A stretch of DNA of 35,527 bases from Planctomycetota bacterium (GCA_028281765.1 JANQJF010000017.1:1-35527); one strand, 5' to 3'; positions 19,147-27,533 are shown, counted from the first letter of the stretch. The notes: a model not told the origin generated them from the sequence alone. A program made the numbers and translations.

Positions 19147-20850
19147 TTACATTCCGACTTCGATCGACAGCGCGTCACTCAACGTCGCGCCGAGTGCGTG
19201 CGCTGCGCCAGGATCGACGACAGCCCACTGCACGTGCATCTCAAGTCCGACCAGGCCGAGGTCGTTCGGCACGGTCGCGATCGCGAGCAGATGGCCGTGC
19301 GCGTTGGTCTGATACTGGAACGCTGCGACCGGGTCGACGTACGACGTGCATCCCGGCATGCCGAGCGCGTCCAGGGAGAGAGTCGTCGGGAGTCCGAAGT
19401 GTAGCGCCGCCGTCGTCAGGCCGCGCGCGGCGCGCAGCCGGATCACGAGGGAGTGTCCAAGGTCGGCGCCGCCGCCGTGTTCGATGCGCGGGAGTCTGCC
19501 GTTCGTGCCGGGGCAGGGCACGCCGTAGCGACGTTCGATACCCGGACTCACCGGAGCGTGCAGGTCGACGACGAACGCGCGACCGGCGTCGTTGTGATGA
19601 GTGTCGAAGAACGGCTGGCCGGCGACGACTTCCGTGGCGCCGTCGCCGTCGATGTCGCCGAGCGCAGCGACGGCGAAGCCGAGTTCGCCGCTCCCGCTCG
19701 TGCCATGCTGGCGATGCAGGAGCGAGCCGTCGGACCCGGCGCGGATCTCGAACATGCCCGCGACCAAGCCGCCCGTCGGATCGTCCGACGCGCCGATCAC
19801 GAGGTCGGCGAACCCGTCGCCGTCCACGTCTCCGGCGCAGTCGACGGCCGAGCCGTAGTACGCGCCGGCCGAGCTGCCGTGGAACTCGTGGAGAAGGGTG
19901 CCATCGGTCCCGGAGAAGACGCGAGCGTTGCCGGCGCTCGAGAAGAGCGGCGCATCGGCGAAGGTCGCTCCTACAATGACGTCACTCGCGCCATCGAAGT
20001 CGACGTCGCCGGCGCACGCGACGCTCGACCCGAACCCTTCGAAGGCCGTGTTGCCCCACAGCTGCAGGAGCTCCTGCCCGGTCTTGCCGGAATAGACGAA
20101 CGCGGCGCCGGACGCGAGGCCGCGCGGCGTCGTCCGACGCCAGGCGCCGACGATGAAGTCCGCGTAGCCGTCGATGTCCACGTCGCCCGCGCCGTCGACG
20201 GACTTGCCGAACTGATCGAGCGGAAGCACGCCGCTGAGCTGGTAGAGCACGGTGCCGTCGCGACCCGAGTACACGGTCGCGCTGCCCGCGTCGACGCCGA
20301 GCATCGAGTCCGCGTTCGGCGCGCCGACGATCACGTCGTCGTAGCCGTCGGCGTTGACGTCGCCGGCACCGGCGACTGCATACCCGACGCGATCGGCGTA
20401 GCTCCCGTACACCTGGAACAGCAGCGTGCCGTCGACTCCCGAGAACACCCGCGCGGCTCCGGCGATCTGCGCGATCGTGTCGTCGTAGGGGGCGCCGATG
20501 ACGAGGTCCGGCACGCCGTCGCCGTTGACGTCACCCGCACAGTCGACGGCGCGGCCGAACCAGCCGTCCACCGTCGAGCCGTAGACCGCGAGCAGTTCGG
20601 TGCCGTCGACACCGGAGTAGACCCGCGCCGAACCGACGCGCAGCCCGCCGCCGATCGTGTCTCCGGGGATGCCGATCAGGACGTCGTCGAAGCCGTCGCC
20701 GTCGATGTCGCCCGCGCTCGCGACCGCGCGTCCGAGTTCGGCCGAATCGTTGATCCCCTCGAACGTGAACATCGTCGTTTGCGCGACCGCGCCGACCGTT
20801 ACGACGATCCCCGAAACCGCGGCTCGCGCCGCACTCGTCTTCACCCTCAT
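19147..20850 (-). CDS. Secreted FG-GAP seven-bladed beta-propeller protein (paralogue 3)
   Basis: A 567-aa paralogue. The ATG at 20850 follows GGGAGGG by 5 bp and opens a signal peptide (MRVKTSAARAAVSGIVVTVGAVAQ). The frame is open further to 21114, but that stretch shows no export signal and is rejected. Seven FG-GAP blades follow, from ELGRAVASAGDIDGDGFDD to ELGFAVAALGDIDGDGATE, then the shared C-terminal domain (GVPCPGTNGRLPRI, DLGHSLVIRLRAARG, GMPGCTSYVDPVAAFQYQ). It heads the row of three and is separated from gene 2 by 257 bp containing a hairpin. Function unknown, surface-exposed. Confidence 0.88.
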   Translation of the reverse strand: MRVKTSAARAAVSGIVVTVGAVAQTTMFTFEGINDSAELGRAVASAGDIDGDGFDDVLIGIPGDTIGGGLRVGSARVYSGVDGTELLAVYGSTVDGWFGRAVDCAGDVNGDGVPDLVIGAPYDDTIAQIAGAARVFSGVDGTLLFQVYGSYADRVGYAVAGAGDVNADGYDDVIVGAPNADSMLGVDAGSATVYSGRDGTVLYQLSGVLPLDQFGKSVDGAGDVDIDGYADFIVGAWRRTTPRGLASGAAFVYSGKTGQELLQLWGNTAFEGFGSSVACAGDVDFDGASDVIVGATFADAPLFSSAGNARVFSGTDGTLLHEFHGSSAGAYYGSAVDCAGDVDGDGFADLVIGASDDPTGGLVAGMFEIRAGSDGSLLHRQHGTSGSGELGFAVAALGDIDGDGATEVVAGQPFFDTHHNDAGRAFVVDLHAPVSPGIERRYGVPCPGTNGRLPRIEHGGGADLGHSLVIRLRAARGLTTAALHFGLPTTLSLDALGMPGCTSYVDPVAAFQYQTNAHGHLLAIATVPNDLGLVGLEMHVQWAVVDPGAAHALGATLSDALSIEVGM

Positions 20851-21284
20851 CACAACCCTCCCGGACGAGCGGCTTCCGCGCAGTCGAGTCCTCTGGCGGC
20901 GCTGGGGGCCCAGCGTTTTGGCGAGGACGTTGGACTTCGCGTTTCCGAAGCACGCTCGAGTACCGCACCTCAGTTTACTGTCGGCCGCGTTTGGTGCCGG
21001 GGGTGAGGCGACGCCCGTCGTTACGTTTGAAGGGTCGGGCGTTTTGCCGCGATGAGGTCGGAGAGACCCCTCGCCCGGGCTCCGCGCGGGGGTGCGTCGG
21101 AGCCCGGACCGCACTCGTGGCCGAGGACGAGTTCACGAGCGCGAGGTGCGTAGTGGGGAGGTTGTAGGGTTGGAGAACTTCTCCTCCTCCCCCCTTTCAC
21201 GAGGGGATAGTCAGGAGGCTTAACGCAGTCCGAGATTTTTTGGCTCGGATCTCGATTCGCCGTCTCCGATCGTGGGCCGGCATC
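20851..21284. other. Divergent intergenic region with palindrome and alternative hairpins
   Basis: 434 bp between FG-GAP gene 3 and the first sulfatase, with no gene. Structures seen: a 13-bp palindrome GGAGAA-C-TTCTCC (21172-21184); a small stem CCCCT-TTCACG-AGGGG just after it; an isolated AGGAGG (21213-21218); and two mutually exclusive stems over 21229-21254, TCCGAG/CTCGGA and CGAGAT/ATCTCG, sharing a T6 run. The promoters of both flanking genes must lie here; none has a clear consensus. Confidence 0.5.
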
Positions 21285-23024
21285 ATGCGACTCGCGCTTC
21301 TCGTCTCACTTCTCGCCGCGATGCCCTGGATCGCGGGCTGTGCCGCGTTCTCGTCGACCCCGCCCCGACCCAACGTCATCCTGATCATCACGGACGACCA
21401 GGGCTACGGCGAAGTCGGCGCGCACGGCAACCCGAAGATCCGGACGCCCAACCTCGACGACCTGCACGCCCAGAGCGTTCGGCTGACCGACTTCCACGTC
21501 GACCCGACGTGTTCGCCGACGCGCTCGGCGCTGATGTCGGGTCGCTACTCGTCACGGACCGGCGTTTGGCACACGATCATCGGCCGATCGCTGATGAGTC
21601 CCGACGAGTGGACGATCGCCGAGGCCTTGGGCTCGGCCGGCTACCGCACCGGGATGTTCGGGAAGTGGCACCTCGGCGAGAACTACCCGCTGCGTCCCCA
21701 GGACCAGGGCTTCGACGAGGTCGTGTGCCACGGTGGGGGCGGCGTCGGGCAGGGACCGGACTACTGGGGCAACGACTACTTCGACGACACCTACTGGCGC
21801 GATGGCGTGCCCGAGAAGTTCGAGGGCTACTGCACCGACGTGTGGTTCCGCGAGGCGCGCCGGTTCATCGATGAGAATCACGACCGACCGTTCTTCTGCT
21901 ACCTGTCGACGAACGCGCCGCACGGGCCATTCCTCGTCGGCGAAGAGTGGAGCCAGCCGTACGTCGAGCAGGGCGTGCACGAGCAGCAGGCGAAGTTCTA
22001 CGGGATGATCGAGAATATCGACGCGAACCTCGGCAAGCTCGTCGCGCAGCTGGACGAACTCGGGATCGCCGACAACACGATCCTCGTCTTCATGACGGAC
22101 AACGGCAGCGCTGCGCCGGGGATGATCGCGAAGAACAAGGTCGCCGAGGATGGCTGGCGTGGGTTCGACGGCGGGATGCGCGGCCGCAAGGGGTCCGAGT
22201 ACGATGGCGGACATCGCGTGCCGTTCTTCGTTCGTTGGCCGGCCGGGGGCATCGGCGGCGGGCGTGACGAGGCGGTGCTGTCCGCGCACGTCGACGTGCT
22301 GCCGACGCTCGCCGAGCTCTGTGGCGTCACGGAGGCCGCGCCGAATCCGCTCGACGGCACGAGCCTCGCGGCGCGCCTGCGGGACGCGGACGTGCCGCTC
22401 GAGGAGCGCACGCTTCTCGTCCATTCGCAGCGCATCAAGCAGCCGAAGAAGTGGCGCAAGTGCGCGGTCATGACCGAGCGCTGGAGACTGGTGAATGGCG
22501 TCGAGCTCTACGACATCGTTGCGGATCCGAAGCAGCAGAACGACATCGCGTCCGAGCATGGCAGCGTCGTGCAGCAGCTGCGCGGGGAGTACGACGCGTG
22601 GTGGGAGAGCCTGCAGCCGGTCTTCGCCGAGTCCGTGCGCATCGGGATCGGCCACGAGTCGGAGCTGTTGACGACGCTGCACGCGCACGACTGGCAGGTG
22701 ATCGGCAACAAAGGATGTCCGTGGCACCAAAACCACGTGCGGCGCGGGCTGCCGCTGCACGGTGAGTGGAAGGTCGATGTCGTCGAAGCCGGGACGTACG
22801 AGTTCGAGCTCCGTCGCTGGCCGGCGCACGTGGACGAGTCGATCGAAGCGACGAAGGCGACGCTGCGGGTCGGGCGCGAGGAGCAGCAGCAGGACCTGGC
22901 TGCCGGCGCGACGCACGCGACGTTCCGTCTCGAGTTGCCGGCGGGCCCGACGACCGTGCGCGGCATCCTCGAAGGAGAGAAGTCGCGCGGGCCGTATTTC
23001 GTCTACGTCAGGCGGGTCCGCTGA
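21285..23024 (+). CDS. Arylsulfatase family lipoprotein (sulfatase 1)
   Basis: A 579-aa type I sulfatase; these hydrolyse sulfate esters, typically on algal or host polysaccharides. The N-terminus MRLALLVSLLAAMPWIAGC carries a good lipobox (IAGC). The metal site is IITDDQGYGEVG. The active-site motif is CSPTR, with Cys76 to become formylglycine, then MSGRYSSRTGVW, GKWHLG and MTDNGS. A C-terminal beta domain with HDWQ..., PWHQNHVRRG and YEFELRRWP matches the arylsulfatase tail found in planctomycetes. The ATG at 21285 gives a standard lipoprotein signal; a TTG at 21240 would add 15 residues. Sulfatase 2 overlaps its stop by 1 bp. The maturing enzyme FGE is not in the window. Confidence 0.93.
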   Translation: MRLALLVSLLAAMPWIAGCAAFSSTPPRPNVILIITDDQGYGEVGAHGNPKIRTPNLDDLHAQSVRLTDFHVDPTCSPTRSALMSGRYSSRTGVWHTIIGRSLMSPDEWTIAEALGSAGYRTGMFGKWHLGENYPLRPQDQGFDEVVCHGGGGVGQGPDYWGNDYFDDTYWRDGVPEKFEGYCTDVWFREARRFIDENHDRPFFCYLSTNAPHGPFLVGEEWSQPYVEQGVHEQQAKFYGMIENIDANLGKLVAQLDELGIADNTILVFMTDNGSAAPGMIAKNKVAEDGWRGFDGGMRGRKGSEYDGGHRVPFFVRWPAGGIGGGRDEAVLSAHVDVLPTLAELCGVTEAAPNPLDGTSLAARLRDADVPLEERTLLVHSQRIKQPKKWRKCAVMTERWRLVNGVELYDIVADPKQQNDIASEHGSVVQQLRGEYDAWWESLQPVFAESVRIGIGHESELLTTLHAHDWQVIGNKGCPWHQNHVRRGLPLHGEWKVDVVEAGTYEFELRRWPAHVDESIEATKATLRVGREEQQQDLAAGATHATFRLELPAGPTTVRGILEGEKSRGPYFVYVRRVR

Positions 23025-24496
23025 TGGGCAGGCTGTTCGCACTCGGCCTGCTCGCCGCGTTCTGTGCGTGCGCCACACCGACGGATCCGCCAAAGGAAGT
23101 GGACCCGGACGCGCCGCCGCCGCCGAACATCGTCTTCCTGCTGACCGACGACCAAAACTTCGACTCGCTCGGTTGCTACGGCAACCCCGACGTGCGCACG
23201 CCGCACATCGACGCGCTTGCGCGGGACGGCGTCGCGTTCGACCGCCACTACGTGACGACCGCGATCTGCATGGCCAGCCGCGCGACGATCATGACGGGGC
23301 TCTACGAGTTCCGGCACGGCTGCAACTTCGGGCACGGCAACCTGCTGCGCGAGCACTGGCAGAACGCGTATCCGGTCTTGCTGCGCAACGCCGGCTACCG
23401 CACCGCGATGGCCGGCAAGATCGGCTTCACGGTGTGCGACGAGCCGAAGGGCAAGGGTGTCCTGCCAAGAGACGACTTCGACTTGTGGGGCGCGGGCCCC
23501 GGTCAGACGCACTACGAGACTGCGAAGAATCCGTCGATCGCGCACTACGCGCGCGACTACCCGCACGCGACGCGCGCGTACGGCGCATTCGGCCGCGACT
23601 TCGTCGCGTCGTCGGCAGAGAAGGGCGAGCCGTTCTGCCTGTCGATCAGCTTCAAGGCGCCGCACCGACCGACGAAGCCGGATCCGGCATACGACCGCGT
23701 CTATGCGGGCAAGACGTTCCGCAAGCCGGCGAACTTCGGCCGCGAGAACGGCGCCCACCTCGCCGAGCAGAGCCGCAGGGGGCGGCAGTATCCGCGCTTC
23801 GAGTCCTGGGGCTACGCCGACCGCTACGACTCGGTCATGGCGATCTACCACCAGCAGGTGCACGCGATCGACGTCGCGGTCGGGATGATTCGGGACGCTT
23901 TGGCCGAGCACGGCGTCGCCGACAACACGGTCGTGATCTTCACGTCGGATCACGGCTTCTTCTGCGGCGTGCACGGCTACGGCTCGAAGGTGTTGCCGTA
24001 CGAAGAGTCGACCCGCGTGCCGCTGATCGTCTACGACCCGCGCCAGCCCGCGATCAACCGTGGCGTGCGTTCCTCACAGCTGACGGGAAGCGTGGACCTC
24101 GCCCCGACGATGCTGGAACTCGCGGACGTCGACGTGCCGCGTGGGATCGACGGCGTGAGTCTGCTGCCGCTGCTCGGGGATCGGATGCGCGAGGTGCGGT
24201 ATTCGCTGCCGTTGATCAACGTGTGGGGGCCGCGGCCGACGCACTGTTTGGCGGTGGTGACGAGGTTCGGGAAGTTCGTCCACTGGCCGTACGCGGGCGA
24301 GGGGATGCTGCGGGTGGAGGAGGTGTTCGACTTGGTCGCGGATCCGTTGGAGATGACGAACTGTGCGGAGTCGCGGCCGGAGCTGCTGCGGCAGCTGCGG
24401 CACGACTTCGACGGGATCGTCGACGAGTGGAAGCGGAAGGCCGTGCCGTATCACGGGTATGCGAAGTACGGGGACTGGTTCGCGCGGCTGCGGTAG
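23024..24496 (+). CDS. Sulfatase family protein, probably exported (sulfatase 2)
   Basis: A 490-aa sulfatase. The metal site is LLTDDQNFDSLGCYGNP. The active-site motif is CMASR, with Cys82 as the formylglycine precursor, then MTGLYEFRHG. The second metal site is TSDHGFFCGVHG, and PLIVYDP...DLAPTMLELADV follows. It resembles the choline-sulfatase/iduronate-2-sulfatase-type branch more than sulfatase 1 and lacks the extra C-terminal domain. The start ATG shares its A with the TGA of sulfatase 1 (TGATG), so the pair is an operon with coupled translation. The N-terminus (MGRLFALGLLAAFCAC) suggests export, with a weak lipobox. Substrate cannot be told from sequence. Confidence 0.92.
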   Translation: MGRLFALGLLAAFCACATPTDPPKEVDPDAPPPPNIVFLLTDDQNFDSLGCYGNPDVRTPHIDALARDGVAFDRHYVTTAICMASRATIMTGLYEFRHGCNFGHGNLLREHWQNAYPVLLRNAGYRTAMAGKIGFTVCDEPKGKGVLPRDDFDLWGAGPGQTHYETAKNPSIAHYARDYPHATRAYGAFGRDFVASSAEKGEPFCLSISFKAPHRPTKPDPAYDRVYAGKTFRKPANFGRENGAHLAEQSRRGRQYPRFESWGYADRYDSVMAIYHQQVHAIDVAVGMIRDALAEHGVADNTVVIFTSDHGFFCGVHGYGSKVLPYEESTRVPLIVYDPRQPAINRGVRSSQLTGSVDLAPTMLELADVDVPRGIDGVSLLPLLGDRMREVRYSLPLINVWGPRPTHCLAVVTRFGKFVHWPYAGEGMLRVEEVFDLVADPLEMTNCAESRPELLRQLRHDFDGIVDEWKRKAVPYHGYAKYGDWFARLR

Positions 24497-24615
24497 GGCG
24501 ATCGTGCTCACCCGCTCGGGGGCGCGGGAGCGGGAGAGGTGCTCGCATCTCGCGCCCGCGGCCCGGCATCCGCAGCCTCCGCCCGCACTCCGACTCGCCG
24601 TGCCGCGAGCACCCC

Positions 24616-24649
24616 AAGAAAACGCCCGAGAGGCTCCGACCCCTCGGGC
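24616..24649 (-). terminator. Rho-independent terminator of the 734-aa secreted protein gene
   Basis: On the minus strand, GCCCGAG (24649-24643) pairs with CTCGGGC (24630-24624), with further inner pairing, and is followed directly by GTTTTCTT (24623-24616). It sits 21 bp beyond the stop of the gene at 24671-26875. Together with the sulfatase end at 24496 it marks a convergent junction. Confidence 0.75.
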
Positions 24650-24670
24650 TCATCCCTCACTCCTGTCCCA

Positions 24671-26875
24671 TCAAATCGTCACCTGGTGCGCCCGCCCCGC
24701 GTGCGTCACCACGCCGAGCGGATTCGTCCCCGGCTGCACGAGCACCCATTGCGTGTAGACCGCGCCTTGGAACAGCGGATCGTTCGAGAACGACAGCTCC
24801 AGGAACGGGTCGTTGTTGCTGTCGTACTGCGCCGGGATCGACACTGCGAGCGCGGGCTCGAGCAGCAGCGTGCAGCCGTTCATGCCGAGCAGGTCGAGCG
24901 GGTAGAAGCCGGTCAGCTGGCCGATGAAGCACGCGGCGAGTGCGCCCGGCTTGCCGACGAGCGTGCCGCGGAAGTACTGGCTGCCTGGAATCGCCGGCGA
25001 CCACTCTTCGTCCTCGGGCTGCGCCGAGCAGCCGGTGCCGAACTCTTCGTGGGTGTAGACGACCGGGTTGTAGAGGAAGTTGTCGCCGTAGCCCGGGTTG
25101 CCGCTCTCGCCGGTCGCGTAGGCGAACGCGAAGCGATCACCATTGATGTTGCGGGCGAACGCGATGGACGCTGGATATTGCGTCGCGAACGTCGACAGCT
25201 GACCGACTGACATGGTGTCGGTCGTCGCGCCCTCGAAGCCGAGGCGGCGCAGGTTGAGATCGACGAGGAACTGCAGCGTCGACGTGTAGATCGCGGTCCA
25301 GTGCGAACGCGTGCCGTAGTCGTAGGCCAGACCGCGGTTCTGGTAGCTCTGACCACCGGCGAGCGAGCGCGTCGCGAGCACGGTCACGCTCGTCGCGCCG
25401 TAGTCGAAGCGCGTCGCGTTGATGCCCGAGAAGCCGATGCCGACGGGGGTGCGGCGGTAGGTCGCGACGTAGCGATTGTCCCCACCCGCGACCTTGACCT
25501 GCGAGAAGTTGTTGCTCGTGCTCTCGGTGACGATCTGCGCACCGTCCTGGATGCCGTTCTGGCGGACGCCACGGATGAAGACGCGGTTCGTCGACGCGCT
25601 GTTGTCGGCCCAGCCGATCAGCCAGTCGGGACTCGCGTTCGGGGTGACGCTCGGGAAGACCTCGTGCGACAGGCTCGCCGTGTTCGACGTCAGGAACGTC
25701 GGCGTCGAGGTGCCGGTCGCGACCCAGCGCATGGCGCGGACGAACCAGCTGCTCGAGCCGGCCGGGTTGTAGTAGGTCGCCGCGAGGACGGTCGAGCCGT
25801 CGAGCGAGCCGCCGACCGCGGGGTTGCGGAAGTGCTCCCCGTTCGCGGCGTTCAGGACGCGCAGGTTGCCGGAGTTGAGCGTCGCGTTGAGCGCCCAGTG
25901 CGAATAGAACACGAGGTCCGTCCGGAACGCCTGACGACGCTCGTGAACCAGCACGAACCGATCTTCCGCGTTCAGTGACGCGACCGCGATCTTCTCGGTG
26001 CTGAAGGCGGATCCGATGTCGAAGTACGCGACGACGTTCGAGCCGTAGTCGGCGTTCGACATCGTCGCGATCACGTCGTGATCGGACGCCGAGAAGATGC
26101 GCGTCATCGCGACGAAGTTCGATCGCGGTCCGATCTGTCCGAGGAAGTCGAGCGCGCCGCTCGCCATCTCGCGGATGACCTGGGTCGGGTTCGTGTTGAC
26201 GACGACCGGATCGACGACGAGCGGGAACGCGGCGGCCGCGACGGACGCGGCGTCGAGCGCGAGCTCGATGCGGCCTTCCTCGTAGGTCGTCGTCATCGGG
26301 AAGCGACGACCGAGCGCGTCGATGACGGTCGCGGCGCCGTATTCGACGACGTTCTGGCCGTTCTCGTCCTGGAAGTGCAGCGCCGCGTGTTGCGCGGCGA
26401 GCGGAGCCGCGGTCAGCGAAGTATCGACGAAGCCGGTGACGACGAGTGCGCCGCTGGCGATGCCGTGCTGGGTGCGCGCAATGCGGAAAGTCTGCTCGAC
26501 GCCTTCGATGTCGAGGTCGTAGGCCTCGACGACGCTGCCGCTGTGGTACTCGTAGCGGTGATCGCTCGCGCGACGTTCCGTCGCGCGCGGACCGAGGAGC
26601 TCATGACCGCCTAGCGTGACGCTGTCGGTCGACCAGGCGAACGGCAGGTTCTCCGGGTAGTCGGGCCCGAGCTCGGGGAAGAACTCGAAGCGGCCGTCGA
26701 GGCGGACTTTGTAGTCGGAGCCCGCGGCCCACACTTCGGTCGGCTCGTAGAGACTGTTGTGGATCGGCAGTTGGGCTGGGGCGGAGACCGGCTGGGGGGG
26801 CGCCGGGTCCTGGGAGAATGCCGCGCTGACGGTGGCGAGGGCGGCGACGAGCGGGAACGCGGTTCGGGATTGCAT
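24671..26875 (-). CDS. Large secreted protein of unknown function with GM(N)GC-type C-terminal domain
   Basis: A 734-aa exported protein beginning MQSRTAFPLVAALATVSAAFSQ, a clear signal peptide, then a Pro/Gln-rich spacer. Residues about 40-220 form a beta-rich domain ending VDPVVV, and residues about 230-600 are repeated beta strands without Asp-box or FG-GAP signatures (possibly a propeller). The last about 120 residues contain GTGCSAQPEDEEW, LDLLGMNGC, and YTQWVLVQPG, the same layout as the C-terminal domain in the three FG-GAP proteins. No catalytic motif is recognised. Monocistronic, between a repeat-rich gap upstream and its own terminator. Confidence 0.75.
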   Translation of the reverse strand: MQSRTAFPLVAALATVSAAFSQDPAPPQPVSAPAQLPIHNSLYEPTEVWAAGSDYKVRLDGRFEFFPELGPDYPENLPFAWSTDSVTLGGHELLGPRATERRASDHRYEYHSGSVVEAYDLDIEGVEQTFRIARTQHGIASGALVVTGFVDTSLTAAPLAAQHAALHFQDENGQNVVEYGAATVIDALGRRFPMTTTYEEGRIELALDAASVAAAAFPLVVDPVVVNTNPTQVIREMASGALDFLGQIGPRSNFVAMTRIFSASDHDVIATMSNADYGSNVVAYFDIGSAFSTEKIAVASLNAEDRFVLVHERRQAFRTDLVFYSHWALNATLNSGNLRVLNAANGEHFRNPAVGGSLDGSTVLAATYYNPAGSSSWFVRAMRWVATGTSTPTFLTSNTASLSHEVFPSVTPNASPDWLIGWADNSASTNRVFIRGVRQNGIQDGAQIVTESTSNNFSQVKVAGGDNRYVATYRRTPVGIGFSGINATRFDYGATSVTVLATRSLAGGQSYQNRGLAYDYGTRSHWTAIYTSTLQFLVDLNLRRLGFEGATTDTMSVGQLSTFATQYPASIAFARNINGDRFAFAYATGESGNPGYGDNFLYNPVVYTHEEFGTGCSAQPEDEEWSPAIPGSQYFRGTLVGKPGALAACFIGQLTGFYPLDLLGMNGCTLLLEPALAVSIPAQYDSNNDPFLELSFSNDPLFQGAVYTQWVLVQPGTNPLGVVTHAGRAHQVTI

Positions 26876-26985
26876 GCCCGGCTATGTCGGGCGGGGTCGG
26901 GAATGGACGGGAAGGGGGAGAAAGTGTGGGGGGGAGGAGAGAGGGGCGCAGGCGCGAGGGCGGGATCGGGTGCGGGCGGTCCGAC

Positions 26986-27028
26986 CCGGGCACATGGGTA
27001 ACAGATCTGTCCGGGCACATGGGTGACA
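26986..27028. repeat. Tandem direct repeat resembling an insertion-sequence terminus
   Basis: CCGGGCACATGGGTAACA (26986-27003) and CCGGGCACATGGGTGACA (27011-27028) differ at one base and repeat with a 25-bp period; CTGT follows each within the spacer. Read on the other strand the unit is TGTCACCCATGTGCCCGG, which resembles the multiple terminal repeats of IS21/IS481-type elements. No transposase is nearby, so at most a solo end remains. The family link is from memory and needs a search. Confidence 0.55.
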
Positions 27029-27042
27029 CCTGTCAGGCGCTG

Positions 27043-27088
27043 CCCGTGGTGCGCGTGCGCTTGCGCCTGCGCCTGCGCGGTGGTGACC
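27043..27088 (+). repeat. Dispersed GC-rich repeat, copy 2
   Basis: It matches the reverse complement of 13693-13738 with about three mismatches in 46 bp, including GCGCGTGCGCTTGCGC. It lies 14 bp after the tandem repeat. Confidence 0.8.
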
Positions 27089-27147
27089 CGTGGCACTTGA
27101 CCCGCGCCCCGCGTCGCCTGACCCGTGCCCGCCCACGTCGTAGGCCC

Positions 27148-27190
27148 TTGAAACATTCGCCACAATCTATATAGATAATCATCTATATAT
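27148..27190 (+). promoter_or_regulatory. arsR promoter with overlapping palindromic operator
   Basis: TTGAAA (27148-27153) and TAGATA (27172-27177), spaced by 18 bp, give a plausible -35/-10 pair. A perfect 12-bp palindrome ATCTAT-ATAGAT (27165-27176) covers the -10, and ATCTATATA is repeated at 27181-27189 up to the ATG. This is an AT island in GC-rich DNA. Repression by the ArsR product through this site is inferred. Transcription starting just after the -10 would leave almost no 5' leader. Confidence 0.6.
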
Positions 27191-27533
27191 GGTCGCCATC
27201 CTCGACGACACCCTCGCCGCCCTCGCGGACCCCACCCGCCGCCGCATCGTCACGCGCCTCTCCGAAGGCACCGCGACCGTCTCCGAACTCGTCCGCGGCT
27301 TCGACCTCACGCAGCCGACGATCTCGTCGCACCTCAAGATCCTCGAGCAGCACGGCCTCATCTCGCGAACCCGCGTCGGCCAGACCCGACCGTGCAAGCT
27401 CGAGACCGAACGCCTCGATGCGCTCGGGGCGTGGCTCGGAGAAGTGCGGGCGCGATACGAGGCGAACTACGCGCGCCTCGACGACCTCCTCGAACGACTG
27501 CAGAAAGACCCGGAGCCTCCGACCGATGCATGA
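27189..27533 (+). CDS. ArsR/SmtB-family transcriptional repressor
   Basis: A 114-aa winged-helix repressor. The N-terminal segment LAALADPTRRRIVTRLSEG is typical of the family, the recognition region is DLTQPTISSHLKILEQHGLI, and the wing includes RTRVGQTRPCKLE. The metal-binding ELCVCDL-type motif of ArsR/SmtB is absent, so it is more likely the non-metal subgroup that accompanies SRPBCC (AHSA1) genes. It overlaps the downstream SRPBCC gene by 8 bp and starts right after the proposed operator, so the start is well fixed. Ligand unknown. Confidence 0.92.
   Translation: MVAILDDTLAALADPTRRRIVTRLSEGTATVSELVRGFDLTQPTISSHLKILEQHGLISRTRVGQTRPCKLETERLDALGAWLGEVRARYEANYARLDDLLERLQKDPEPPTDA

Larger units (their letters stand above)
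26876..27147. other. Non-coding gap with IS-end-like and dispersed repeats
   Basis: 272 bp without a gene. It begins with a purine-rich G tract (to about 26945) and then contains a 25-bp tandem direct repeat (26986-27028) and a copy of the dispersed GC repeat (27043-27088). The ArsR promoter follows. Confidence 0.55.

Noticed and set aside
17246..21006. Plus-strand open frames of 347 and 517 codons across the FG-GAP genes
   Set aside because: Antisense to clear repeat proteins; the periodic Asp/Gly codons of the real genes create repetitive Val/Asp/Arg shadows.
20851..21114. N-terminal extension of FG-GAP paralogue 3
   Set aside because: It would hide the signal peptide, while a strong GGGAGGG ribosome site precedes the ATG at 20850.
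21552..23093. Minus-strand open frame of 513 codons across sulfatase 1
   Set aside because: Antisense to a gene with intact sulfatase motifs; no recognised domain.
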